Source of the DNA: Allobrachymonas sp.
Lineage (GTDB): Bacteria > Pseudomonadota > Gammaproteobacteria > Burkholderiales > Burkholderiaceae_C
Direction of reading: 5' to 3'
DNA: 64,000 nt
NCBI GenBank assembly: GCA_030529505.1
Contig: JAUMWT010000005.1
Span: 38,172-102,171, forward strand
Shown: positions 8,680 to 20,237 of the stretch, one piece after another
How positions within the stretch are numbered: the first letter of the stretch is position 1
Layout: every line of letters starts with the position of its first letter
Notes under the pieces: model-generated
Told to the model about the DNA's origin: nothing
Database searches by the model: none
What the model saw: the letters and a program-made list of their open reading frames with translations, nothing else
Position numbers and translations under genes: made by a program

Positions 8680-8811
8680 GGGCGATGCAGATGGCAGGCG
8701 GGGCAAAGCGACATAAACGAAGCGTTTGGACCTTGGCTCGGCATGGTAAAGCGCGTCCGCCCGCCAAGCGACCCGATTCTTGCGATTTTTGCTCTACCTT
8801 TTCATCCATGC

Positions 8812-8957
8812 TTTCTCACGGGCGTTGAAGATGGAAGCGGGCGGTCTGCCGCGTTGCAAATCTTGCCCATAGCACGCATGGGCCATGCACTGCGCCACAG
8901 ACAAGAATGTGCGCCTTGCATCCCATCCCGCTCCATCTCCAATTGCCTTGCGCTGTG
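8812..8957. repeat. Family-A interspersed repeat, partial copy
   Basis: Matches the interior of the family-A elements (GGCGGTCTGC, GTTGCAAATCTTG, ATGTGCGCCTTGCATCCCAT) but lacks both terminal AGAGCCTGTTC arms. Probably a decayed copy. Confidence 0.75.
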
Positions 8958-9024
8958 CAATCGTGAGCAGCTCTTTTGGCCCGGCCACATCCTCGCTCGC
9001 AGGCATATCTGCTTGTGCAAGCAC

Positions 9025-9052
9025 AAAAAACCGACCGCTGTCGGGCGGTCGG
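9025..9052 (-). terminator. Rho-independent terminator of katA
   Basis: Minus strand: CCGACCG-8 nt-CGGTCGG followed by six T, 25 bp after the katA stop. Confidence 0.9.
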
Positions 9053-9076
9053 TTGGGTTTTGCAGCAAGCAGGGGC

Positions 9077-10606
9077 TTAGGCCTTGTAGTTGCTGAAGTC
9101 GATCAGGCCGGGTTGGCCCATGGCCGGGTCGGTTTTGTAGGCGGCCATGGCGTCGGCCACGGTCATGCCCAGGGCTTTGGCCACGCCCTCGCCGTAAGCG
9201 GGGTCGCAGGCGTAGCAATTGCGGATGTGGCGGTGCTTGATGAAATCGAGCGCATCGCCCATGCCGGCGGCGGTGTTTGTGAAGAGCAGCTCTTTTTGCT
9301 CGGCGCTCATCAGGTGGAAGAGGGCGCGCGGCTGGCTGAAGTAGTCGGCATCGTCCAGGCGATAGTCCCAGTGCGCGGCGTCGCCATTGATTTTGAGCGG
9401 CGGCTCGGCGTATTGCGCCTGCTGCTGCCACTGGCTGAAGCTGTTGGGCTCGTAGTGCAGGGTGCTGCCGTAGTTGCCGTCCACGCGGCCCTGGCCGTCG
9501 CGTGCATTGCTGTGCACGGGGCAGCGCGGCGCGTTGACCGGAATCTGCTGGTGGTTCACACCCAGGCGGTAACGCTGCGCATCGGCGTAGTTGAAGAGGC
9601 GCGCTTGCAGCATGCGGTCGGGCGATACGCTGATGCCGGGCACCAGGTTGCTGGGCGCAAAAGCGGATTGCTCCACGTCCTGGAAGAAGTTTTCGGGGTT
9701 GCGGTTGAGTTCCATCACGCCCACTTCAATCAGCGGATAGTCTTTCTTCGGCCAGACTTTGGTCAGGTCGAAGGGGTGGTAGGGCACTTTCTCGGCATCG
9801 GCCTCGGGCATGATTTGCACGTAGAGCTTCCAGCGAGGGAAGTCGCCTTGCTCGATCGATTCGTACAGATCGCGCTGGTGGCTTTCGCGGTCGTTGGCGA
9901 TGATGGCGGCGGCCTCTTCGTTGCTGAGATTCTTGATGCCCTGCTCGGTGCGGAAGTGGAATTTCACCCAGAAGCGTTCGTTCTGTGCATTGATGAAGCT
10001 GTAGGTGTGGCTGCCGTAGCCATGCATGTGGCGGTAGCTGGCGGGGATGCCGCGGTCGCTCATCACGATGGTGACTTGGTGCAGGGCCTCGGGCAGCAGG
10101 GTCCAGAAATCCCAGTTATTCGTGGCGCTCCGCATATTGGTGCGCGGATCGCGCTTGACGGCCTTGTTCAGGTCGGGGAATTTGAGCGGATCGCGCAAGA
10201 AGAACACGGGCGTGTTGTTGCCCACCATGTCCCAGTTGCCCTCTTCGGTGTAGAACTTGAGCGCAAAGCCGCGGATGTCGCGCTCGGCGTCGGCTGCGCC
10301 GCGTTCGCCTGCCACGGTGGTGAAGCGGGCAAACATTTCAGTCTTCTTGCCCACTTCGCTGAAGATTTTGGCGCGGGTGTATTTCGTGATGTCGTGCGTG
10401 ACGGTGAAGGTGCCAAACGCGCCCGAACCCTTGGCATGCATGCGGCGCTCGGGGATGACTTCGCGCACGAAGTTGGCGAGCTTTTCGTTCAGCCACAGGT
10501 CTTGCGCCAGCAGCGGGCCGCGCGGGCCGGCCGTGAGGCTGTTCTGGTTGTCGACCACGGGTGCGCCATTGCTGCGGGTCAAATGAGTCACGGGACATTT
10601 GGACAT
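9077..10606 (-). CDS. katA: Monofunctional haem catalase
   Basis: 509 aa, the usual length of clade-3 small-subunit catalases. It disproportionates hydrogen peroxide in the cytoplasm. Visible motifs are distal His57 in [14 protein letters not shown], the conserved Asn in VGNNTPVFF, and proximal haem-ligand Tyr in [17 protein letters not shown] 10606 is chosen because AAGGAG lies just upstream and the protein begins [10 protein letters not shown], a normal start; a longer frame begins at 10639. It is monocistronic, with its own terminator. OxyR control is usual in the family, but no site was identified here. Confidence 0.96.
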   Translation of the reverse strand: MSKCPVTHLTRSNGAPVVDNQNSLTAGPRGPLLAQDLWLNEKLANFVREVIPERRMHAKGSGAFGTFTVTHDITKYTRAKIFSEVGKKTEMFARFTTVAGERGAADAERDIRGFALKFYTEEGNWDMVGNNTPVFFLRDPLKFPDLNKAVKRDPRTNMRSATNNWDFWTLLPEALHQVTIVMSDRGIPASYRHMHGYGSHTYSFINAQNERFWVKFHFRTEQGIKNLSNEEAAAIIANDRESHQRDLYESIEQGDFPRWKLYVQIMPEADAEKVPYHPFDLTKVWPKKDYPLIEVGVMELNRNPENFFQDVEQSAFAPSNLVPGISVSPDRMLQARLFNYADAQRYRLGVNHQQIPVNAPRCPVHSNARDGQGRVDGNYGSTLHYEPNSFSQWQQQAQYAEPPLKINGDAAHWDYRLDDADYFSQPRALFHLMSAEQKELLFTNTAAGMGDALDFIKHRHIRNCYACDPAYGEGVAKALGMTVADAMAAYKTDPAMGQPGLIDFSNYKA

Positions 10607-10866
10607 GGTTGTTGCTCCTTGGTTGGATAAAGACGGCATGCCGGGCCAGGTGCGCTGATCCTGCGCCAGCAGGCTGGAGAAATGCAGGCCAGAACAACAC
10701 CGGATACCGTGCTGCCAGACTGCTGCGAATTCTAGTTTTTTGTCGTCTTCATAGGGTGGAAAGGCCCGAATGCTTTACCAAAGCCAGTGGTTTTTAAGAA
10801 GTTTTTGCATGCTTTGATGCGCGGCCCTGAAGCAGGCGATAGGCCCAGGCGGCCATGTGGCGGGCT

Positions 10867-11280
10867 CTAGAAGAAGCGTTGCCCCACATCCCACAACACG
10901 CGGGCGAACACCGCAAGCAGGGCGGCGCAAATCACGAAGATGGCTGCCGACCCCAGGTCTTTGGCTTTTTTGATGGCGGGATGGATCTCGGGCGTGACGT
11001 GATCGCACAGCACTTCGATGGCGGTGTTGAGCGCCTCCACCGCCAGTAGCACCAGGGCCAGCACCAGCAGCAAGAGCGTGTGGGTATTGGGTAGCAGGGC
11101 GTGGATCAGGCCGGAGGCCACAATCAGCAGCAGCTCGCGCCGGGCGGCGCGTTCTTTGAACAGCACGGCCAGGCCATCCAGCGAATTGCAGGTGGCGCTG
11201 TAAAGCGTGCCGCCTTTGCGCGGGTGCGGTGCGGGCGGCTGGGGTTGCTGGTTAGTGGGGGCGGGGTGTTGTTCGGACAT
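10867..11280 (-). CDS. dgkA: Diacylglycerol kinase, membrane type
   Basis: 137 aa with three membrane helices. It phosphorylates diacylglycerol to phosphatidic acid in the inner membrane, recycling lipid head-group by-products. Family signatures are present: ATCNSLDGLAVLFKERAARRE at the amphipathic helix/first membrane boundary, EALNTAIE in helix 2, and KKAKDLGSAAIF before helix 3. The start MSEQHPAP at 11280 gives a normal family length with a Pro/Gln-rich tail; the longer upstream frame to 11532 is rejected. Confidence 0.93.
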   Translation of the reverse strand: MSEQHPAPTNQQPQPPAPHPRKGGTLYSATCNSLDGLAVLFKERAARRELLLIVASGLIHALLPNTHTLLLLVLALVLLAVEALNTAIEVLCDHVTPEIHPAIKKAKDLGSAAIFVICAALLAVFARVLWDVGQRFF

Positions 11281-11763
11281 AGGGATTGTTGTGGGGCGCT
11301 GTGTTGCGCGGCGGTTGGGGGATGAGGTTTTTTGCTGTTCGGCGATCAGCCGCAGGCGGGACGATTTGCCCGCTATTGTGAGGGGCCGCGCATGGCGGGC
11401 AGGGGGGCAGATTGTTGCAGCCCCAGCGTGTAGAGCGGGCATTGGGTGGTTGGCAAAGCCTTGCCCGTCACTGCCGCAGCCGTACACGCCCTGCGTTTGG
11501 GCACGCATTGCGCGCACGGCGCGCCGTGCCAAGCCTGCCTGTCAATTGCGCATGCATGCCCCGCATGCACATCCAGAATGCGCTTGCGCCCGCAGCAGGT
11601 GCGGGCGCAAGGGGTGAGTCAGCTGCTGGGGTTGGTGCTGGCTGGGTCGAGCCAAGCAGCCGCTCGTTCAAGCCGCTCAGCTTGGCAGATTGGCTTCAGC
11701 CGATTCAGGCTGGTCGCCTGGGGCCGGACTCAAATCCACATCCAAGTCCAAGTCCAAACGGCT
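11281..11763. other. Intergenic, no gene recognised
   Basis: About 480 bp between the dgkA start and the lolA stop. It contains a perfect 12-bp hairpin (11583-11611) and a short TCCAAG tandem near 11740-11757. Frames here are shadows without domains. Confidence 0.6.
11583..11611. repeat. Perfect 12-bp inverted repeat
   Basis: CTTGCGCCCGCA (11583-11594), a 5-nt loop, then TGCGGGCGCAAG (11600-11611). There is no T-run, so it is not a typical terminator. It could be an RNA structure or a protein-binding palindrome between lolA and dgkA. Confidence 0.6.
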
Positions 11764-12426
11764 TCAGTTGCGGATCACATCCGCCCCGGCAGGTGGCGTG
11801 AACTGGAAGCTGTTTTTGGCCGCGCTGTTGCTGAAGGGGCCAAATTCCATCACCGAGCGTTGGCCGAAGCGGTCGATGATTTCAAGGCGGCGCAACTGGC
11901 CGCTGTCAAAGCCGATCATCACGTCTTTGATTGAAGCGTCGGCCTGGCGCGGGGTGGCCTTGACCCATTCCAGCTTGTCTTTGACGGGGGCGTTTTCGAG
12001 CTGGAACTGTTTTTGCAGCGCCGCCACGCTGTTGCTCGATGCCACCAGCGCAGCGGGCGAGGCGTTGAGCGCCGCGGCCTGCGGGCGCTGGGTGACCTGG
12101 TTCAGGTCGGCGTCGTACATCCACAGGGTTTTGCCATCGGCCACGATGGTTTGCACAAAGGGCTTGGTGTAGTCGAAGCGGAATTGCTGCGGCCGGTTGA
12201 AGGCAAATTGCCCGTGGCTGGTTTTGGCCGGGCCGGGCTTGTTGGCATTGGTCACGGTCTGGGTGAAGCTGGCCGTGCCCGTGCGCATGGTTTTGAGGTG
12301 CTGATCCAGCGTGGCCAAGCCGTCGGCGTGTGCCAGGCCGTAGCAGGCCATGGTGGTGGCCAGAATGGCTGCAGCCTTGGCATGGCCCTTGGCCGCGAGC
12401 AAAGAGGCGGGAGTCCTGATCGTCAT
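11764..12426 (-). CDS. lolA: Outer-membrane lipoprotein carrier protein
   Basis: 220 aa. This periplasmic chaperone shuttles lipoproteins from the LolCDE exporter to LolB. The signal peptide is long (hydrophobic about 18-30, cleavage near AHA-D). The mature protein begins with DGLATLDQHLKTMRTGTASF and has the LolA hallmarks FAFNRPQQFRFDYTKPF and VADGKTLWMYDADLNQVT. ATG 12426 is preceded by AAGGAAG. It lies directly downstream of ftsK, the order usual in Betaproteobacteria, so the two may be co-transcribed. Confidence 0.94.
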   Translation of the reverse strand: MTIRTPASLLAAKGHAKAAAILATTMACYGLAHADGLATLDQHLKTMRTGTASFTQTVTNANKPGPAKTSHGQFAFNRPQQFRFDYTKPFVQTIVADGKTLWMYDADLNQVTQRPQAAALNASPAALVASSNSVAALQKQFQLENAPVKDKLEWVKATPRQADASIKDVMIGFDSGQLRRLEIIDRFGQRSVMEFGPFSNSAAKNSFQFTPPAGADVIRN

Positions 12427-12563
12427 GGGCAATCGCTTCCTTTCAAACAAACACAATTTCTGCGCGCCGTTTTCATGGGCAAGAGGCGCATGGTTGGATG
12501 ATGCAGGCTGGCCGATAGGCCGATGCGGGGCTGCCCGGAGCGGGCCTGGGCCCGTGTTGGCGC

Positions 12564-15014
12564 TCAGTCCTCCTGGCGCTGCGGCACCAGGATTTCCCGC
12601 TGGCCGTTGTGCCCCATGCCGCTGACCATGCCGGCGTTTTCCATGTCCTCAAGCAGGCGCGCTGCGCGCTGGTAGCCGATGCGCAAATGCCGCTGCACCA
12701 GCGAGATGCTGGCTTTGCGATGCTTGAGCACGACTTCCACCGCCTGGTCGTACATGGGGTCTTTTTCGCCGCCGCCAAGGCCGCCGAGCGCCGGGTCTGT
12801 AACATTTCCTTCGCCGTCCACGGTACCGCCTTCGAGCACGCCTTCGATGTAGTTCGGCTCGCCTTGCTCTTTGAGGAAAGAGACCACGCGGTGCACTTCC
12901 TCGTCGCTCACGAAAGCGCCGTGCACCCGCGTGGGCAGGCCGTGGCCGGCGGGCAGATAGAGCATGTCGCCCATGCCCAAGAGGGCTTCGGCGCCCATCT
13001 GGTCGAGAATGGTGCGGCTATCGACCTTGCTGGATACCTGAAAGGCAATGCGCGTGGGGATGTTGGCTTTGATCAGGCCGGTGATCACGTCCACGCTTGG
13101 GCGTTGCGTGGCCAGAATCAGGTGGATGCCCGCCGCGCGCGCCTTTTGCGCCAGGCGGGCGATCAGCTCTTCGATCTTTTTGCCCACTACCATCATCAGG
13201 TCGGCCAGCTCGTCGATCACGATCACGATGTGCGGCAGGCGCTCCAGCGGCTCGGGCGATGCGGGCGTGAGGCTGAAGGGGTTGGGAATCAACTCTTCGC
13301 GCGCGCGCGCTTCTTCGATGCGGGCGTTGTAGCCCGCCAGATTGCGCACGCCGAGTTTGCTCATGAGGCGGTAGCGGCGCTCCATTTCGCCCACGCACCA
13401 GTTCAGGCCGTGTGCGGCTTGCTTCATGTCGGTCACCACGGGCGCCAGCAGATGCGGAATGCCTTCGTACACGCTCATTTCCAGCATCTTGGGGTCGATC
13501 ATGAGCAGGCGCACTTCATCGGGGCTGGCCTTGTAGAGCAGGCTCAGAATCATGGCGTTGATGCCCACCGATTTGCCCGAGCCGGTGGTGCCTGCCACCA
13601 GCACGTGCGGCATGCGCGCCAGATCGGCCACCACGGGCATGCCCACAATGTCTTTGCCCAGGCCCATGGTCAGCAGCGACTTGGCCTCGTGGTAAGCGGT
13701 GGAGCCGAGGATTTCGCTCAGGCGAATGGTTTGGCGGCGGGCGTTGGGCAGCTCCAGCGCCATGAGGTTTTTGCCCGGAATGGTCTCGATCACGCGGATG
13801 GACACCAGGCTGAGCGAGCGTGCCAAATCCTTGGCCAGGTTCACGATTTGCGAGCCTTTCACGCCGGTGTCGGGCTCGATTTCGTAGCGCGTGATCACCG
13901 GGCCTGGCATGGCCGCCATCACGCGCACCTGTACGCCAAAGTCCTTGAGTTTTTTCTCGATCAGGCGGCTGGTCATTTCCAGCGTGTCGCGGTCGATGCT
14001 TTCGGTATTGGCCGGTGCGGGGTCGAGCAAATGCACCTGCGGCAGTTTGCTGTCGTTGGGGTCTTGAAACAGCACTTGCTGGCGCTCGCGTGCCACGCGC
14101 GCGCTGGGCGCAGCCGCTGCGGCCGCGCGCGGCGGAGGATCTACCACCACGGGCACGGCAGGCTTTTCCTGATGCTGCTCCAATTCTTGCTGCACCACGG
14201 CCTCGCGCTGGCGGGCGGCTTCTTGCCCCACGGCCAGGTCGTGGGCGATTTCGCGGCGCTCGCGTGCGGCGGTGAACCAGCCATCCACCCACGCACCCAG
14301 CGATTCGGCCACGCTCAACCAAGAAAAGCGAAACACCCACGACAGGCCCGCCAGCAGCAACACAATCGCCACCACGGCCGAGCCCGTAAAGCCCAGCCAG
14401 CGCAGGGCAGCTGGCCCTGCCAAAGCACCCATCACACCGCCTGCGCCATTGGGCAGGCGGGCGGGGTTGACATCGTAAAAGCGGCTCCATTCCAGCACGC
14501 AACTGGCCAGCAGCAGCACAAACAGCGCCACACCCCACATGGCGCGGCTGCGCCACAGGCGGTTGATCCAGCCGGGGGCGCGGGCATCGCTGCGCCCTTC
14601 GTCTTGAATTGAGTTGCGGTTGTGCACGTGGTGGCTGGCCGAGCCGGGCAACAGCGCACCTTGCCGCGCATGCGCCCAAGTGCGCAGCAGCCGCAGCCAA
14701 GCCAATGCCAGCGCCAAGAACAGCAACCACACGCTGCGACCCAGAAAGAACAGGCTGATGTCCGACACCCAAGCGCCCACGGGCCCCAGCCAGTTGGCGG
14801 GCAGATCGCGGTGGCCCGTGGTGCTCCAGGCCGGATCGGCCGGATGGTGGCTGAGCAGCGTCACCAGCCACAGCGCCAGCGTACCCAGCCCCAGCAGCAG
14901 CACGATCTCTTGGCTGAAGCGTTTGAGAATGCGCACAAAAAGCGAAGGCTCGGCCGGCTTGGGTGCTGGGGCTTTGCCGGTGCGCAATAGATAAGGAGAG
15001 GCAGGTGTGCTCAT
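12564..15014 (-). CDS. ftsK: DNA translocase FtsK
   Basis: 816 aa. A septum-bound DNA pump that moves chromosome ends at division and activates XerCD. Four membrane segments lie in residues about 30-235. A short Ala/Gln-rich linker (about 245-310) follows, much shorter than in E. coli. The motor has Walker A GTTGSGKS and Walker [13 protein letters not shown]. The C-terminal gamma winged helix (about 745-816, [21 protein letters not shown]) reads KOPS. lolA follows in the same direction. Confidence 0.96.
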   Translation of the reverse strand: MSTPASPYLLRTGKAPAPKPAEPSLFVRILKRFSQEIVLLLGLGTLALWLVTLLSHHPADPAWSTTGHRDLPANWLGPVGAWVSDISLFFLGRSVWLLFLALALAWLRLLRTWAHARQGALLPGSASHHVHNRNSIQDEGRSDARAPGWINRLWRSRAMWGVALFVLLLASCVLEWSRFYDVNPARLPNGAGGVMGALAGPAALRWLGFTGSAVVAIVLLLAGLSWVFRFSWLSVAESLGAWVDGWFTAARERREIAHDLAVGQEAARQREAVVQQELEQHQEKPAVPVVVDPPPRAAAAAAPSARVARERQQVLFQDPNDSKLPQVHLLDPAPANTESIDRDTLEMTSRLIEKKLKDFGVQVRVMAAMPGPVITRYEIEPDTGVKGSQIVNLAKDLARSLSLVSIRVIETIPGKNLMALELPNARRQTIRLSEILGSTAYHEAKSLLTMGLGKDIVGMPVVADLARMPHVLVAGTTGSGKSVGINAMILSLLYKASPDEVRLLMIDPKMLEMSVYEGIPHLLAPVVTDMKQAAHGLNWCVGEMERRYRLMSKLGVRNLAGYNARIEEARAREELIPNPFSLTPASPEPLERLPHIVIVIDELADLMMVVGKKIEELIARLAQKARAAGIHLILATQRPSVDVITGLIKANIPTRIAFQVSSKVDSRTILDQMGAEALLGMGDMLYLPAGHGLPTRVHGAFVSDEEVHRVVSFLKEQGEPNYIEGVLEGGTVDGEGNVTDPALGGLGGGEKDPMYDQAVEVVLKHRKASISLVQRHLRIGYQRAARLLEDMENAGMVSGMGHNGQREILVPQRQED

Positions 15015-15665
15015 GACTGGCGGGATGCAAAAAGATCAAGCGGCCAGAAAATGGCCCAAAGGCGCAAAAACGCGCCACCTCAGCAATGAATGCTGAAAAC
15101 ACTTTTGCATTGTGCCGCAACTGGGCATGAAAAAAGAGATTTTTTGAAACGGTGGGGCGGTACGCTGGATGAAAATGCCATTCACCAAAAAGCGCAAGGC
15201 ATGCAGAAGGAGAGCCTTGCTGGCCTGTTCAGGTCTTTTTCAAGCGCATCAAGGCCAGAAGAGAGGGGTGATTGGCAAGAAAGTGCGGCCCGGCCTGTTA
15301 AAGAGATGTTGCCTGGGGATTTCTTCAACGGCAGCGGCCGATTGTGATTTGTGATTGGCGTGGCGAAGAAAGCAAAAAAATGGTGAACTTTTTTCTGGGG
15401 GCGGCAAGATGGGCAACTTGGCGCGGGCCAAGGGCTGGAAGCGGCTTGTCTTGCGCCATCATGAGGTGGCGCAATTGACAGGGCCATAAACAACAAGGCC
15501 ACAAACAGATTTTGGCAATACGGCTGTTCGGGCGCGAAATCCCTGCCTGCCTTGTGCCTTTGAGATGACCCGCCTTTCGCGCTGAAAAAAGCAGCCGCTT
15601 CATTGCCCCGGTGGTTCAAGCGTCTCCAGGGGGCATTGCCAGGGGCTTGCTATAAGAAGCCCGCT
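15015..15665. other. Intergenic, no gene recognised
   Basis: 650 bp between the ftsK start and the stop of the Crp/Fnr gene. A 145-codon minus-strand frame (15182-15619) shows no family features. The ftsK promoter should lie near 15020-15200. Confidence 0.55.
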
Positions 15666-16337
15666 TTATTCCAGCGATTGCGTGCCATGCAGCAAAAAGG
15701 TGCCGTCGTCTTGCTGCACCAGCACGCCGCTTTCTTCAAAGTGCTTCATTACGCGGCTGACCATTTCGCGCGATGCGCCCACCATTTTGGCCACGTCCTG
15801 GCGCGAGACTTTTTTGCGCAGGATTTTGTTGCCCGCGGCGTCTTCCTGCGCCATGTCTTGCAGGGTGCTGAGCACGCGGCCGTACACGTCCATCAGCGCC
15901 AGCGAGAGGATTTGCTTGTCGGCCCGGCGCAGGCGGCGCACCAGCCCTCGCATGATGGCGTCGGCCATGGTGGCGTTTTCGCGCAGGCAGTGGGCAAAGG
16001 CTTCGCGCTCCAGCACCAGCGCATCGGTCGGGGCTTCGGCGCGCACGGAGGCGGAATGCGGCTCGCCATCGATCAGGCTCATTTCGCCGATGCAGTCGCC
16101 CGTGTCCAGCGTGGCGATGATGACTTCGCGCCCGCGCGCATCTTGCGAAAGCACCCGCGCCTTGCCCGAGAGGATGATGAAGAGCGCGCCCGAAATCTGG
16201 TCTTGCTGCACGATCAGCTCGTTGCGCTTGTAGCGTTTTTTGCGCATGGTGGCAGACAGCAGGGCAGACTGCGCGGGCGAAAGGTCGCTGAACAGGGCGA
16301 CGCGCCGGATCAGATCGGTATCGGTCACGATGGTCAT
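15666..16337 (-). CDS. Crp/Fnr-family transcriptional regulator
   Basis: 223 aa. An N-terminal cyclic-nucleotide-binding fold (about 10-125: GALFIILSGKARVL, GDCIGEMSLIDGEPHSASV) is followed by a C-terminal winged helix (about 145-215) with recognition segment SRQDVAKMVGASREMVSRVM. There is no N-terminal Cys cluster, so it is not an oxygen-sensing Fnr; the effector may be cAMP or another small molecule. GGAG precedes ATG 16337. It resembles the single-gene Crp-like regulators common in Comamonadaceae. Confidence 0.9.
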   Translation of the reverse strand: MTIVTDTDLIRRVALFSDLSPAQSALLSATMRKKRYKRNELIVQQDQISGALFIILSGKARVLSQDARGREVIIATLDTGDCIGEMSLIDGEPHSASVRAEAPTDALVLEREAFAHCLRENATMADAIMRGLVRRLRRADKQILSLALMDVYGRVLSTLQDMAQEDAAGNKILRKKVSRQDVAKMVGASREMVSRVMKHFEESGVLVQQDDGTFLLHGTQSLE

Positions 16338-16632
16338 GAAAAACTCCTGGCAAATGCGGGTAAGAGCAGCGGGCAAGAACGAATACAGGCGGCGCTGGGC
16401 CTTGTCGTGTTGAATGGCAAAAGGCGAAGCTGGAAAAGCGAGGGAGGGGTTTGTTCCGTCCTATGCCTTGCCTGCTTCTGTCTCATGCGCGTCTTTCGGG
16501 TTCTTTCGATCGCCAAGCGCAACGGCGGCTGGTGCACGGGGCAATTGAAAAGCCGAATATTGTGTGGCAAAGCGTGTGACTTTTTCACTCGCTGGCCCGC
16601 CGCTTGTCACGCCTCGGTATGATTGTCGGCCT

Positions 16633-16900
16633 AGAGCCTGTTCAAAGTCTTTCCATGTGTGCGCAAGTGCAACAAATGGCCAGGATCGCGGCGCACGCCG
16701 CAGCCAAGACTCGCTGTCTTGGCAAGGGGTGCAACAAAGAGCTTGCTCATTTGCTGCCTTGCCCGAAGGGTTGCCTGGCAAAGACAGCATCTTCTGCGTT
16801 GCAAATGCTCGCCGGGCGGCTAGCCTGCCTGTGCTTTGCGCCTTGCAGCTACTGCCTTTGCCAAGCAACGCACACGATGCGAAGACTTTGAACAGGCTCT
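16633..16900. repeat. Family-B interspersed palindromic repeat
   Basis: 268 bp bounded by AGAGCCTGTTCAAAGTCTT and AAGACTTTGAACAGGCTCT, perfect inverted termini with TA on each side. It directly abuts a family-A copy. The copy at 50121-50400 has the same interior in opposite orientation. No coding capacity. Confidence 0.85.
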
Positions 16901-16901
16901 T

Positions 16902-18085
<1,184 letters not shown>

Positions 18086-18204
18086 ACGTGGCCTGAAAGC
18101 GCAGGCGGCCGCTTGCGCTTTCTGATGATTGGCCGATCGTGATTCTGGTTCGGATTGCGCCAGCCTTGCAGCCAAACAAGCAAAACCAGCCAGACCAACA
18201 ATGC

Positions 18205-18235
18205 AGCGGATGCCATGTGGCATCCGCTTTTTTTA
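18205..18235 (+). terminator. Rho-independent terminator of trxB
   Basis: AGCGGATGCC-ATGT-GGCATCCGCT followed by seven T, 120 bp after the trxB stop. The rest of 18086-18434 shows nothing recognisable. Confidence 0.93.
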
Positions 18236-18434
18236 GGGCGCTCGTTGCAGGCGAGCGGCGGTGTCGGCTGGGTTTTTGTGGTTCTGGCAAGGCGCTGCCC
18301 GATGCCTTTCGCTCGCTGCTGGCGCTTTGCGGGAGCGGGCTTGCTTGAACAAGGCGCAACGCTTGAGCAGGCCTGGCGCTTATCTTTTGAGACGCCGCAC
18401 TCGAAGCGGCCTGGCGCACAAGCCTGCGCCTTGT

Positions 18435-19397
18435 TCAGCCCTGCGTTGAAGGGATTTGAAACTGCTGCCACCCTTGCCAAACGGCCCCGGGCGCCAGCAG
18501 CACGGGGCTGTCGATCTGCGCGGCCTCGATGCACACGAAGTGCTGCCAGGCATAGGGGGGCAGATCGAGCAAGCGGGCGCACAAGGCCGCGTGCGGGCTC
18601 CAGATGACGGTTTGCCCCAGGCTGGCCGATTGCTGCGAGCGCAAAGAAGTATCGCCGCACGTCAGCGTGGCGCCAAAGGCCGGGTACACGCGATCGACTT
18701 CGCCTGCAAAGCGGATCGGGCCTTGCTGCACGGGGTGGCTGGGGTTGGCGTTTGGCCGGGCGTCCCAGTAACGGATGCCTTCTGCGCCGCTGATACGCGT
18801 TTGCGCGATCTGCGGGGTTGCCAAGTAGCCGTGAAAAGCCGTGGTAAAGGGCATGGGGGTGCTGCCCGTATTGCGCACACGCAAACGCAAGGAGAGGCTG
18901 CCAGCCGTTAGCTTGACCAGCAAGTTGGCCTCAAAAGCATGCAGCCACAAGGGCTTGGAAGGGGCGCCAGCAGCTTGCGGTGGGTTGTGCAGCAGGTGGG
19001 GCGGTATGTCGGTGTGGCGCAGGCGCAAGTTGGCGCTGTCGGGCGTTTGTTCCTGCAGCTTCCAGCGCAGCAGGCGTGCCAGGCCGTGCTTGGGCAGGGG
19101 GCCGCGGCGGTTGAATTGCGGCCAGCAGATGGGGATGCCGCCGCGAATGGCGCTGCGCCCCTGGGCCACGGCCTGCCAGTTGATGCGGGGGCTCAAGTAC
19201 AGGCGCTCGTGTTCCTGGAGCGTGTGGTGTGCGTCGTGATGGGCCGTGCGCCACGACAGCACCTGTGCGCCATGCAGCGAGATGGTGGCCGTGTCCCCTT
19301 GCGGCGTGCGCAAGTGGCAAACGGGCCAGTCGCCCGGCCACGGCTTGGGCCGGGTGCGGGGGTTGCTTGGGGGATGAGAGGGGGCGTTGTCGAGCAT
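18435..19397 (-). CDS. D-hexose-6-phosphate mutarotase (aldose-1-epimerase family)
   Basis: 320 aa from ATG 19397. It probably interconverts alpha and beta anomers of glucose-6-phosphate in the cytoplasm (YeaD type). Typical sequence: SLHGAQVLSW near the N-terminus, AIRGGIPICWPQF, HGLAR, and the catalytic-region HAFEANLLV and FTTAFHGYL. It lies downstream of hisA in the same orientation but has no metabolic link to histidine. Confidence 0.87.
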   Translation of the reverse strand: MLDNAPSHPPSNPRTRPKPWPGDWPVCHLRTPQGDTATISLHGAQVLSWRTAHHDAHHTLQEHERLYLSPRINWQAVAQGRSAIRGGIPICWPQFNRRGPLPKHGLARLLRWKLQEQTPDSANLRLRHTDIPPHLLHNPPQAAGAPSKPLWLHAFEANLLVKLTAGSLSLRLRVRNTGSTPMPFTTAFHGYLATPQIAQTRISGAEGIRYWDARPNANPSHPVQQGPIRFAGEVDRVYPAFGATLTCGDTSLRSQQSASLGQTVIWSPHAALCARLLDLPPYAWQHFVCIEAAQIDSPVLLAPGAVWQGWQQFQIPSTQG

Positions 19398-19471
19398 GGG
19401 GTCAGGTGCTGGCTTGCTGCGTGCAGGAAGAGTGGGTGGGGCGGGGCGCTCGGCTCCGTTCTGCGTGGGCC

Positions 19472-20221
19472 TCAATCCGCTGCTTTCATCAAACGGTCGG
19501 CCAGCGCCTGGGCCTGGGCAAAGTCCAGGTCGCCGCTGTAGATGGCGCGGCCGCAAATCACGCCTTCAATGCCTTCGTCGGCCACGGCGCAAAGTTTTTC
19601 AATGTCTTGCAGATTGCTCAGCCCGCCCGAAGCAATCACCGGCAGGGCGCTGGCCTGGGCCAGCTTCACGGTGGCTTCGACGTTGATGCCGCTCAGCATG
19701 CCGTCGCGCCCGATGTCGGTGTAGATGATGCTTTCCACGCCCAGGTGCTCGTACTTCTTGGCCAGATCGCACGCCTCGTGGCCGGTGAGCTTGCTCCAGC
19801 CGTCGGTGGCGGCCTTGCCGTCCTTGGCGTCCAGCCCGACGATGATGTGCCCGGCAAAGGCGCTGCAAGCGTCAGACAAGAAGCCCGGGTCTTTGATGGC
19901 TGCCGTGCCGATGATGACGTAGCGCAGCCCGGCATCGATGTATTGCTCCACGGTGTCCAGATCGCGAATGCCGCCGCCCAGTTGCACGGGGATTTCGCCG
20001 CCCACCTCTTGCAGAATCTCTTTGACCACGTCCAGGTTCTTGGGCTTGCCGGCAAAGGCGCCGTTCAGGTCCACCAGATGCAGGCGGCGCGCGCCTTGCT
20101 CAAGCCAGTGCAGGGCCTGCTCCACGGGCTTGGTGTTGAAGGTGGTGACCTTGTTCATGTCGCCTTGTTGCAGGCGCACGCATTGGCCGTCTTTCAAATC
20201 AATGGCGGGAATGAGCTGCAT
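19472..20221 (-). CDS. hisA: ProFAR isomerase
   Basis: 249 aa TIM barrel. It isomerises ProFAR to PRFAR in histidine synthesis. N-terminal [14 protein letters not shown] with the catalytic Asp, [19 protein letters not shown], and TDIGRDGML with the second catalytic Asp; C-terminal phosphate site ASGGLSN and [12 protein letters not shown] 20221 lies only 16 bp after the stop of the C-tract membrane gene, so its expression is probably tied to that gene. hisF, usually next, is not found in the window. Confidence 0.96.
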   Translation of the reverse strand: MQLIPAIDLKDGQCVRLQQGDMNKVTTFNTKPVEQALHWLEQGARRLHLVDLNGAFAGKPKNLDVVKEILQEVGGEIPVQLGGGIRDLDTVEQYIDAGLRYVIIGTAAIKDPGFLSDACSAFAGHIIVGLDAKDGKAATDGWSKLTGHEACDLAKKYEHLGVESIIYTDIGRDGMLSGINVEATVKLAQASALPVIASGGLSNLQDIEKLCAVADEGIEGVICGRAIYSGDLDFAQAQALADRLMKAAD

Positions 20222-20237
20222 GGTTGAAAAAAGAAAG

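Larger units (their letters stand above)
8707..9076. other. Intergenic with a partial family-A repeat
   Basis: The space between the Ada-like gene start and the katA stop. It contains an end-less family-A repeat copy (about 8812-8957) and the katA terminator. Nothing else was recognised. Confidence 0.6.

Noticed and set aside
8885-10630. Open frame of 581 codons on the plus strand over catalase
   Set aside because: Antisense shadow of katA in GC-rich codons; no domain, and katA is unambiguous.
12609-14612. Open frame of 667 codons antisense to ftsK
   Set aside because: His/Ala/Gln-rich mirror of ftsK with no motif.
15182-15619. 145-codon minus-strand frame in the ftsK upstream gap
   Set aside because: No ribosome-binding site, domain or family-like composition.
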